From assembly GCA_027924585.1 (NCBI GenBank), contig BSBM01000361.1, positions 40,378,501-40,442,500 of the forward strand: DNA of 64,000 nt. The letters run 5' to 3'. The position numbers and the translations under genes are program-made. Of this stretch, positions 47,083 to 57,054 are shown piece after piece (positions within the stretch are counted from its first letter, which is position 1; each line of letters begins with the position of its first letter). The notes below the pieces were generated by a model. The model did not search any database. It saw nothing but the letters and a program-made list of their open reading frames with translations, and had not been told where the DNA came from. This stretch comes from Larix kaempferi. Lineage: Eukaryota; Streptophyta; Pinopsida; Pinales; Pinaceae.

Positions 47083-47375
47083 AACATCATCTAGATCTCT
47101 CCCTATCAACAACATCATCTGGATCTCTCGATCAACAACATCATCATCTAGATATCCCGATCAACAACATCGTCTGGATCTCTCGATCAACAGCATCATC
47201 ATCTAGATCTCTCAATCAACAGCATCATCATCTGGATCTCTCGATCAATAGCATCATCATCTGGATCTCCCGATCAACAACATCATCATCTGGATCTCTT
47301 AATCAATAGCATCATCTAAATCTCTCAATCAATAGCATCATCTGGATCTCTCAATCAACAACATCATAATCTGCA
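47083..47375. repeat. Array A: 26- to 29-bp tandem repeat, about 10 copies
   Basis: The unit ggatctctcgatcaacaaca followed by tcatcatct varies by loss of one cat and a few substitutions. It contains repeated CGATC and CATCAT words. Confidence 0.9.
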
Positions 47376-47399
47376 ATACACATGATCCAATTACGAGAT

Positions 47400-47868
47400 G
47401 ATCAATCCCTCTCACTTTAGGACATAAGTCCAAGGATGATACAATCCCAATCCACTTGCGGGATGATCAATCCCTATCAATTTAAGACAACATATCATGT
47501 CTAGGGACGATGCAATCCAGATCTACTTACAGGATAATCAATCCCTATCAATTTAAGACACCATATCATGTCTAGGGATTATGCAATCTAGATCTACTTA
47601 CGAGATGATAAATCCCTATCAATTTAAGACACCATATCATGTCTAGGGACGATGAAATCCAGATCTACTTACGGGATGATCAATCCCTATCAATCTAAGA
47701 CACCATATCATGTCTAGGGACGATACAATCCATATCTACTTATGGGATGATCAATCACTCTCACTTTAGGACATAATTCCAAGGATGATGCAATACTGAT
47801 CTACTTACGAGATGATCAATCCCTCTCACTTTAGGACATAAGTCCAAGGATGATGCAATCCTAAACCA
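47400..47868. repeat. Array B: roughly 76- to 83-bp tandem repeat, about 6 copies
   Basis: The unit joins gatgatcaatccctatcaat, ttaagacaccatatcatgtc, tagggacgatgcaatccaga and tctacttacggg. The outer copies carry a shorter variant (cactttaggacataagtcc). Confidence 0.9.
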
Positions 47869-47873
47869 CAGTG

Positions 47874-48165
47874 TCAGTCCTTTTTCATACTAGATGTGAC
47901 CTAGATCAAATCTAGGATTTACCTCCACAGAGCCAGTCCTTTTCATACTGGATGTGACCTAGATCAAATCTAGGATTTACCACCACATAGCCAGTCCTTT
48001 TTCATACTGGATGTGACCTAGATCAAATCTAGGATTTACCACCACAGATCCAGTCCTTTTTCATACTGGATGTGACCTAGATCAAATCTAGGATTTACCA
48101 CCACAAAGCTAGTCCTTTTTCATACTGGATGTGACCTAGATCAAATCCAGGATTTACCACACAAC
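47874..48165. repeat. Array C: 58-bp tandem repeat, five copies
   Basis: The unit agccagtcctttttcatact, ggatgtgacctagatcaaat, ctaggatttaccaccaca is very regular. It contains the palindromic cctagatcaaatctagg. Confidence 0.93.
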
Positions 48166-48246
48166 ATCATCACATTCTCGGAGATAAGAGTCTACGGATC
48201 TCTTTTAGGACATGTGTCCAGGGATGATACAATCCCACTTGTCAAG

Positions 48247-48441
48247 TTAGATCAAGTCTAAGGACCACTCATCGACCTCATCATCGGTACATGTATCCTC
48301 ATCATTGACCTCATCGTCGGTACAAGCATCCTCATCATCAAACTCATCATCGATACAAGTATCCTCATCATCGATACAAGTATCCTCAACATCGATATAG
48401 GTATCCTCATCATCAATACAAGTATCCTCATCATCGACCAT
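48247..48441 (-). repeat. Array D: acidic-peptide-coding microrepeat (DDEDTCI)
   Basis: An 18- to 21-bp unit (tcctcatcatcgatacaagt) gives a 64-codon minus-strand frame of DDEDTCI-type repeats ending DEVDEWSLDLI. It begins just after the RNase H stop region. Open reading may simply follow from the multiple-of-three unit; coding is unproven. Confidence 0.8.
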
Positions 48442-48479
48442 ATCACTCCCCCTTTCTAGGAGGGTCCTTTTGAACTACA

Positions 48480-49650
48480 CCAAGCTTGTCTCAAAAATAC
48501 TCAAACTTTACTCGAGACAGAGGTTTGGTCAATACATCAGCAACTTGCTCATCAGTGCTCATGTACTCAAGTTTTATAGCTCCTTTCTGCACCATATCCC
48601 GTATATAGAAATATCGGATCTCTATGTGCTTTGAATTATCATGGAACACTGGATTCTCCGTCATCTTGATACAACTCTAGTTGTCATATAGTGTCACAGT
48701 GGAGTCCATATCTAATTCAAATAGTCCTGACAATAGCTTCCGAATCCATATGGCTTCACAACTCACAGAGCAAGCTGTTATATATTCTGCTTCAGCTATG
48801 CTGAGAGCCACACTGGATTGCTTCCTGCTAAACCATGAGATCATAGCAGATCCTAGACAATAACATCCACCCGATGTGCTCTTTCTGTCTGAGACACTTC
48901 CATCCCAATCTGTATCTGTATAACCATACAATCGGAAGTCATGATCTCGAAGATAATATATTCCAAAGTCTATCATACCTTTTAGGTACCTCATCACATG
49001 CTTTGCAGCTACTAGGTGAAATATACTAACTCAGGGTGTTCACAGTAAAGCATATATCTTTCCTGGTATTCATTAAATACATCAACGAACCAATCATCTG
49101 TCTGTAGACTGTAGAAACCACTGTCCATCATCCAGATCTCTACTTCACATTTTCCTTGGCTAAGGAAAATATCATCTGATCTCAGCCACATATCTAATCA
49201 CGAGAATCATGCCAAGATTATTTAACTCTGAGATCTACTCCCTCTGAAGTGTAGTATTGTCCTCCCTCTGTGACTGATCATGCACACTTTGCATTGAGTG
49301 ATCTTCTGCATATTTATCTATGCCATCTCCCGTCAGATGGGTCTATTGATATGAGCCTCAATATCACTCAAACTCTATGGTGAGTTCGTTCTTGCTTCCA
49401 CTTGGGAGAAGTATGTCATCTGTATATAGAAACCCTCTTCAACCTTGTAGCAAAGGTTGAAATTTGCATCACCTGTGGTGATCATCAAGCTCATCAAATG
49501 ACTATCGATCCTGGGTACCTGTTGAACCCGTACAAATCCTTCTTCTATGAATCCTAGGAGTTTGCTCGATATGCACTTCTTACACCATTCAAGAGAACGG
49601 TCTTGTAATCCATGGGTGTAATCTATCTCTAGAAGTGTGTCTAGCCACTT
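48480..49650 (-). pseudogene. Copia RT (C-terminal part) and RNase H of the minus-strand element
   Basis: From high to low coordinate: MDYKTVLLNG near 49610 (RT), scattered fragments, RQMIGSLMYLMNTRKDICF near 49090, then a clean 106-codon stretch 48677-48997. That stretch holds YLKGMIDFGIYY, the RNase H acids in YTDTDWDGS and AEAEYITA, and ISWFSRKQSSVALS. After one stop, KHIEIRYFYIRDM and EQVADVLTKPLSR complete RNase H. The YVDD part of RT is not seen. Stops and indels are frequent above 49000. Confidence 0.85.
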
Positions 49651-50922
49651 GGAGCAAACATCTCATGATGATCCTCTCCCTCTTTCTAAGAAAATCCTAT
49701 AGCCATGAGCCTTCTATAGTATGTTTGATTTGTAAGTCTTCTTATTGAACATCCATCACTTGTTCTTTGGAATAGGTGTTCATCATCCTTCTTTTGTAGA
49801 TCATAGCACATGATCTTTCCTACAAATCAAATTTAATTACATGATTAGTAACACTTCATAATCATCAAATGATGTTGACATTTCAATGATAACCTATTAT
49901 GCATACTGATATGATTCACATAGTTATGCAGCTATATTGACCAATACTTTGGCACAACACTTTTCCATATCCTGTATGCATACAGTGGCTATCTAGATGC
50001 CTTCCATCTCTACCAGAACATACTATCAAGAGCATGCACAGCTCTCAGCATGTCAGCAAAGAGGTTTCATTCTAGACAAGCAACAATGGAATGTTTGTCC
50101 AACTTACCCATCATATGCATATTAGTAGTATACTTTTCAATGCTATATGAATGCTTACACTATGCATGATATATTTCCTAATTCTAGGAATACAAATATG
50201 CATACAACTATTACGAGCAATATCATTCACTATTCAAATATTCAATAAGTAATTCAAATAACAACTCAAATACTTATCTTTTATGTTTGTGTGGTTTCCT
50301 CCCTCTTCATCTCTATTTTCCCTTTATGATAGCATCATGATTATATGTCTTTGAACTTCTATCCATTATGTACCACTATGCATACTTAAGTGTGTACTAG
50401 TTTCATCATTGTGTCTTCCTCAAGATCTCATACATAATTATACATTCAGTAGTATAATTTCAATACTATCAAAACATTACAATTCTAAAAAATCTTAAAC
50501 ATGTATGGTCATGATCATTCTATACACAAGTATACTTATCTAAGATCCTAACACAAAGTAGGATTCTAACTTGATATAGGAAAACATACCTGGATTATCA
50601 TGCTTGCTAGTTATGTCTAACATACCCAAACAATGTCTTCTTTGTTCTCTTCAATGATTTAGAGACCTTGTGCTAGTAACTTGCATATCTCATAAGTTAA
50701 GCATTGTAGAACCAAATTATACATGCCTTGTAAGTAGAGATTCTATGTGATCAATGACTATGGATGAGTTTTTGTCTTCATGTCATCATGGTCATATGAA
50801 TTTGTCTTTCTTGATGTACCTTTCATGTTAGCAGACAACATCATCCTCATACAATACCACAAGTGCATTAGTACAATCATAAGTGTCATAACCCTAATCA
50901 ATGAATGTCTTCTATTATTCAT

Positions 50923-51822
50923 TGTTACACCTAAAATATACCCATCATCATGATTTAGTGTATACATCCCTGAAGTCATTTGGACCAATTATTCATTTGA
51001 GAGGATTTGTACTCAGTTTGTACAACCTTTTGAGAGGTCGTCGCAGGTTGCACACTAGCAACATGCGACATCGTAGGTTGCTCCATAGCAAGGTGTGACG
51101 AGGTCTGTTAATGGGCAAAAATAGCCATTTCAAGACCTTTCTCGAAGCTTGCCCATTTGGGGGCTTATCCCTGATCTCTTGGAGAGTTGGTACTCGACCC
51201 CTAACTCATTGGGAAGATCCCCTATCTCTCTCCTACCATCTCTTTACCTATCCTATCCATAATCTCATCCACTTAGTCCTATATATACGAGGCTCACTCC
51301 CATACCAAAGGGAGGAAGACTATGGTATCTACATGCTAGTGAAATCTCTCTTAAGACACCTTCACTCACCTCTTGGAGAATTCATGCTTCCTTGGAAGGC
51401 TTGGCAATTGGCTTATGGGGAGAAGGGCTACTACGTTAAGTCATTGGTTGTAGTTCTATATCTCTATCATGTACTCCTCTATTTGCAGTAATACAAATGC
51501 TTTCCACCAATATCGTTCTTATGTGTAATGATGTTGTGTTGTTTACCTTCTTAATTGTTTACATAGATCTCTTATTGTTTAGATGTTCTTTACTCGTTTC
51601 TCTTTTCAGTGTCTTAACAGGTCTTGCAGCTTGGATCTGACGACCTTGGGACGTCAAGAAACATTCGGGAGAAAGGATAGCGAATCAAAGAGGTAAGACA
51701 TCTAGTACTTGATCCTTAAGTATATCTAGGAAACGTGTTTGTAGTCTGTTCTATTTGTTCTAGACTCGCATTGAGCTAGGGAGATCTGGCTCGCCTCCGG
51801 TCGAGTGGATTGTCCAGTAACA
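50923..51822 (+). mobile_element. Solo LTR related to the Tat-like element, plus strand
   Basis: The 900-bp segment starts TGTTACACCTAAAAT and ends GGATTGTCCAGTAACA, matching the ends of the 899-bp Tat-like LTRs in reverse orientation. It shares internal words (tcgagtggattgtcca, gatctggctcg, cttaccatc/tatcctatcc promoter area, agacatctagtacttgatcc). The flanks TTCAT (50918-50922) and TTCAC (51823-51827) match at 4 of 5 bases. It is more diverged from the two LTRs of the full element than they are from each other, so it belongs to a sister subfamily or is older. Confidence 0.9.
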
Positions 51823-51827
51823 TTCAC

Positions 51828-52975
51828 ATGCATTCATACTTTTACTAAGGTTATCATACAATCTAAAATTAATCATGATTGTACTAACCTAAATAATATG
51901 AAGACAAACATATCATGAACTTAATCATGAAATAGATTTCAAAACATACTTGTATCTCCTCAAGTCATACCTGTCGAGATTGCTTGTAGTCTTCTCTATA
52001 AGGGTAAAACCCTAACCATCCAAGGTAGATCACTTGTAGACATCTTATATAGGTTCATGGTGCTAGGATGATAAAATATCAGTGCCATTTAAACCTCCTT
52101 CATTGCTGCCCTATGAGTCTCCCAACTTTGCTAAGGTTTATTCTTACTTGGAAACCCTAATTTTCAATCTGCTTCCTCCCACAACATTTTGATGGAGGAT
52201 TAATATCTATGATGAATGGATTCCAAATCCAATTTCAAGTTTCCAATGTTGCATCAGGTGTCTCCAACATTGTATCATGTCATGCCATACCTAAAAACTA
52301 AAAACCCTAAGTTAGAGCTTCTTCCTCCTCTTCTTTGATTTCCTTCGTTGAGCCATTTCATATGTGTTGTATTGTTTCTGGTGCATCTCTGAAATTTCAG
52401 ATCTGCAAGGCCTGAAACTTTGGCTTGTGGTATCCTGACCTATCATATTTCCAACCCCATAGGTTTGAGCTTCATTGGATTCTCCATCAGAGATATATGT
52501 TGATTTTCCCAACATGACTTGTTTAAGGGATGAAACAACATAGCAAACTTGTACGGAGTGCCACGTGTCACTGTTTCAACTTCAACCTCTGAAACTCGAA
52601 CCTGTGAAACTACAATCCATTCTCTAACTGTCACTTTTTACAGAATTCCATTTGGAGCTTCCTATCCCGATATATGACCTTTTTACCTAGGTCACTTGTT
52701 TAGGGCTTCATTCTAGAAGAGGCAAAAACCCTAACTTGTACTTGTACGGATCATATCTCAGAAAGTACAATGAATCTGAGGCTGAAACATGGACAAAAGG
52801 TATAGGACAATTTTATCTTCGACCTGTCCAAGTTTCAAATCCTGAACCTTCACCAAAATTGATTTATAGAGAAAGTTCCACGATGACTAGGTTTTGCTAT
52901 ACAAAACCCTAACTTTCAAATTGTCGCAAGTGAAACAAGTGTAGTAAGTGCCATACATTGCCTTCCTTCAGGATA
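51828..52975 (-). other. Unrecognised 5' interior of the minus-strand copia element
   Basis: Where gag should follow the PBS I recognise no gag. Short minus frames (52312-52634) show no known motif (for example VTVREWIVVSQVRVSEVEVE). The element may be a rearranged or non-autonomous derivative. Confidence 0.4.
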
Positions 52976-54399
52976 GCTCTGATACCATGTTAAGATTCAA
53001 TATGATAAGATAGATAACATCAGTGTTCCATTCAATTTCACAACAATAGCATATACAGGATCCCTGAAAGAACAACAAGAACAACATAAACACAAGAGAC
53101 ACAATTTATCTTGGGAAACCCTCATGGGGTAGAAAACCTAGAAAAAATTCCTCAATATAGATGATCAAAAGTACAAAGATGAAATCCCCAAACAAGAGCT
53201 CCTTCTCCTCCTTTGCATATCTCTCTCTCTCCTATGTGAATTCACAAGTGAGTGAGTGTGTTAAATGAGGAACACACCTCCTCTATTTATACTTTACATT
53301 CACTTGACTTTTACACTTGACAGGTCAGCCTCAATACTTTATTCTCTTGCTGACTAGGCCGACCCCTCTAGGGGACTTAAACATCCCATTACAAATTACT
53401 CTTAGGGGATCTATTGCCCCGACTTACATGGGAGGATTTACCTCAATGACTTTACATAATAATAACATCCCAATGGAGGAACAAAGCATCTCCAGATGAA
53501 TAATAATAAAGTACAAATCGAATATTCTTTGAAGTTACAATATTTCAACAGATCTTGGTCTCATGATTCCAATGGTCCAAATTTTACTCAATTTGACCAT
53601 CCAATCCACTTGAGAGCCTCATCCCTATATTCAAGGGAGTAATATGCTATTTATAGATTATGGAAGTGTTATGTATGTCTATTTCTAGCGTGTGAGGGTA
53701 CATACCTTCATATAGGGATTGTTTCCTTGATTTTAGGGTCCCACATTGCATGTTTGACTTATGGAGTGATTAGATCCGCTAATCATTGGATACAATCTTC
53801 CTCCTTTACGATTTTGAGTAGGTAGCACTTTCCTTGACTATATTGAGAATATTTCTCACATGCATGAGTTGATCATGTAGTTGACTTTTAGGTATCTAAG
53901 CCTTCACTTCTCCACTTAGGTAAGTTACAAGCTTGTTAACTCATATCTAAGAGATTGCATGACTAATTAAGGGCATTTGAGCTCTATTTAAGCCCAAACT
54001 AGGTTTTTATGCACTAGTGAGCAATTCGAATTGCCTATAGGTAAACATTGATTCATTATTTGTAAATACATAATGAAATAATGGGTTTCTAAGAGATATT
54101 TTGCATCTCTTATTTATGGTTGATGAATATCATGATTTTATCACTTGCTAACAACATTACTACTTGTTTTAGTTTCTACATATTGTGCTCCAAACCTCAC
54201 ATAATACATTGCTTGAATGAATAGTATTGATGTGAACCTCATATAAATACATCAAAATGTGACCTTTGATTTCAAATTTCAAGAGGTTGATTCCTATTCT
54301 TGTATGGGTCTTCATATTTATTAATTTAATAACAATAATTATATTTACATTGTAACCATAATCCATAGTATTAGGTTTATAACATCCCCCCACAAATAT

Positions 54400-56040
54400 G
54401 AAGAGGTATTTGTGAGTTCAAGTATCTTTATAATTTAACTTCTCAATATTTTATCTTCCAAGTTCTTTGTGAATATGTCTACAATTTTCTCAGTTGTGGA
54501 ACAATGTATCAAATGAATGGCCTTTGCCAATACATGATGTCGAATCATATATTAATTCATGTTGATGTGCCTTGTTCAATCATAGAAACTAGGATTCTTG
54601 GCCAACTTGATTACATAAGAGTTGTCAATCAAAAGGGGAGTATCATTCACATTTTTCTCCTACAAAACCTCTAGTGTCTTACTAAGCCACACAATCTCCT
54701 TTGTTCCCTCTACAACATCCACATATTCTACTTTTGTAGTGAAATATAATAGAATTGAATGTTTACATGATCTCCAAGATATAGTTGTTGATCCAAGATT
54801 CATGAGGTAACCCAAAGTATACATTCCATTATCCTTATCGCCATAAAAATTTGAATATTAATATCTAATTAATTTGAAGTCTCCCACCTTAGAGTATTTG
54901 AGTCCAAAGTCTTGAGTCCCCTTCAAATATCTTAGAACCCTGTTTGCAACACATCACAAGGTTTTTACATGAACTTGGAAAGGATTTCAACTACAAATGA
55001 AATATCAGTCTAGTAGTGGTAAGGTAGATAAGACCCCCATAATATTTCTATATTAGTTGCATCCTCAAATTCATTCCCTTATTTTTGACGTTAGCTTCAA
55101 ATTTTGTTCCACTAGAGTAGAAAGAGGATTACATTCAACCATGACAAACTTCTTCAGTAATTCTTTGATGCACTTATTTTGCAAGATGAATATAGAATTT
55201 GGATTTTGAGTCACTTCAATACCCAAGTAGTAGTGAATATGTCCCATATCAGTCATCTCAAAACCTTTCTTCGGTTCTTTATTGATAGATGAAAAGTAGC
55301 TTTCATTGCTCCTTATCATCAACATATCATCTACATACACTACAATATATACAATAGTTTTTCCAAATTTCGTGACAAATAGAGTTGCATCTTAAGATTA
55401 AAGTGTTTGGAATTTAATTTTAGAAGATGCTAAGTTAGATTTTCATACCAGGCATGAGGTTCTTGTTTAAGGCCATACAAACACTTGATAACCTTGCATA
55501 CTTTTTTTTATCCATTCACAAAAGAAAAACTTATGGCTGAGACATGAAAACCTTCTCTTTCAAGTCTCCATTCAAGAAAGTAGCCTTCACACCCATTTGA
55601 TGAACCTTTCACCCATTATGTGTAGCTAAATCCAATAGAGTAAGAATGGTAGTCAATTTTGTTATGGGAGCAAATGTCTCTTTCTATCCAATGCCTCATT
55701 TATGCACTAATCCTATTTCCACAAGCCTATCCTTATGCTTGTCGAGTGGGAAATCTAATTTTTACTTCTTCCTATAGATTTAGTTATAGCAAATTGGTTT
55801 GGCTCCAAATGTAGGTCAACCAAATTCCTTGTCCTAGTCTTGATAACGTCATCATATTCATTTTGCATAGATTATTTCTACCTATCATGAGAAGCATATT
55901 CTTAAAAGGAAATTGGTTTATAGTTAGCAGATAAATTCAATTTGCAATCATATGAAACAACCATATCACTTACATCACCTGAATCTTGATCATCTACATC
56001 AACTCCATATTCTTGTCTTGATGAACTTTAGTTCCTATAT
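54400..56040 (-). pseudogene. Decayed copia pol fragment (RT and RNase H)
   Basis: The reading contains KCLYGLKQEPHAWYENL (RT), the active-site YVDDMLMI at 55320-55340, FEMTDMGHIHYYLGIEV and VECNPLSTLVEQNLKL within the clean stretch 55071-55340. RNase H pieces follow below 55000 (TTKVEYVDVVEGTKEIVWL, TRHINMN, AKAIHLIHCST, EKIVDIFTKNLE). Stops and indels are frequent. No LTRs could be paired with it. Its orientation is opposite to the old copia element beside it, so it belongs to a different insertion. Confidence 0.8.
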
Positions 56041-56049
56041 TTCACACAT

Positions 56050-56140
56050 CATAAGTATGAAAAATTTCAAATTCATACTCCAAAGATGGAAAGACCAAGG
56101 ACAAGGAATTATGTGCATACTACGGGAAGGGCCCACATAG
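56050..56140 (+). pseudogene. Short copia gag fragment matching 45268-45350
   Basis: The 90-bp stretch with gaaaaatttcaaattcatac, atggaaagaccaagga and gaagggcccacataga is a diverged copy of the zinc-knuckle region of the old copia gag (atggaaagactaagaagga, gaagggcccacatagat). It abuts the minus-strand pol fragment in the opposite orientation, so the junction marks a rearrangement. Confidence 0.65.
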
Positions 56141-56964
56141 AGTGTTAATTTTTATCCTTCAACCCTAGCTCCAGGTAAATTACTTCCTAGTGCTTTTCTT
56201 TGCTGAAAATTAAATTTACAAAGCACTAAATAATTTATACTGCTGAGAATAATTAGCAGAAATAAACAACAAAAAAGATTTCAATGGAAAACAGATATAC
56301 ACAAACACAAAATGTATGCCCTTGAAATTAGTTTTTCATTCAATATATTCCAATTTTACAAGGGCTCCCTTACTGGGAAAATATACTAGAGAAAAATACA
56401 ACAACAGTAACCCTAGTGCAGATATATTATGTGCTATTGAATGGATCTCCAACATGTCGATCTACTGCACATGATTGTTTTGTGTGTTACATTACTCTGC
56501 TCTATATTGCGCGTTCAATTTCTCTATGCGCTGCGTGGAACTATTGCACGTTGATTTATGTAGTTTGCATGTAGCTGGACAATCTTGTGCAGTCCTACTA
56601 AACTGTATGGCCTTATTGTGCACTGTTGTACAGTTTTGTTGCACTCTACAGTATACCCATGTTGTGTACGGCCCTAGTCCAGTTGTATAAATCACATCCA
56701 TACTAGTTACTAATTGTTTTCTTTTCTCTCTTCCAACTCTATTAAGTAAAAGTCCTGTTATCACATATATAGTAGTTGGGCTACCATATCTTTATTGTCA
56801 AATTCCAATACATTTTTCAGCTAGTCCTTTACATTGAGATGCTTTAGATGAGCATCTATTCTTGGATCACTCCTATGATGATGAGCAGTATTATATTCCT
56901 TTTCCATGACTGAGTCTCAGGAAACTCAAATTTGATGACCGATGTAGCCATTTTTCCATTACAG
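56141..56964. other. Unassigned sequence
   Basis: No domain recognised. A plus-strand frame at 56475-56690 (71 codons) is Cys-rich (LHVDLCSLHVAGQSC) but comes from repeated tgtgcag-type words; probably chance. Confidence 0.4.
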
Positions 56965-57054
56965 AGCAGTATGCAGTGCCAATATTTGCAGCAGCAGTTT
57001 CTCAGTGGACAGATGATGGTTTAGATGTATTTGCACAAGTATATGATCCAACAG
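56965..57054 (+). CDS. Candidate orphan exon, 90 bp
   Basis: A good acceptor (tttttccattacag) and donor (ACAG|gtatta) bracket 90 bp that is open in only one frame: QYAVPIFAAAVSQ, WTDDGLDVFAQVYDPTG. The peptide has protein-like composition and is not a transposon motif I know. I cannot name the family. No neighbouring exon was found, so it may be a captured gene fragment, or part of a gene whose other exons lie beyond long introns. Confidence 0.35.

Larger units (their letters stand above)
46295..53550 (-). mobile_element. Ty1/copia element, minus strand, inserted in the old copia 3' LTR
   Basis: LTRs 46295-46855 (561 bp) and 52988-53550 (563 bp) start TGTTAAGATTCAATATG and end ATTTCAACA. The flanking 5-mers GCTCT (46290-46294) and GATCT (53551-53555) match at 4 of 5. 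PBS gctctgatacca is at 52976-52987 and the purine tract gtcccccttaa at 46856-46866. Coding remains are RNase H and part of RT at 48480-49650; gag, protease and integrase are not recognisable. The interior also carries four tandem arrays (47.08-48.44 kb) and a Tat-related solo LTR at 50923-51822. Confidence 0.9.
44310..54201 (+). mobile_element. Old Ty1/copia element, plus strand, split by a younger insertion
   Basis: The end of the 5' LTR (to 44522, ..atatcaca) is followed by PBS tggtatcagagc at 44523-44534, then broken gag, protease and integrase remnants (44600-46040). A purine tract gggggggagagattt lies near 46226. Its 3' LTR starts near 46238 and is interrupted at 46294 by the element 46295-53550. 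It resumes at 53551 and ends ..cctcaca at 54201. The last 190 bp of both LTRs match (aaacattgattcatt, aatgggtttct, gttttagtttcta, tgtgctccaaa). The 5' LTR is recognisable only from about 44310; its upstream part is lost or replaced. Confidence 0.75.

Noticed and set aside
47083-47868. Possible CRISPR array in the repeated region
   Set aside because: The repeats are contiguous tandem copies without unique spacers, the DNA is plant nuclear, and the arrays sit inside a copia element.
56475-56690. Cys-rich small secreted peptide gene
   Set aside because: The cysteines come from repeated tgt/tgc words; no signal peptide, and the reverse strand is equally open.
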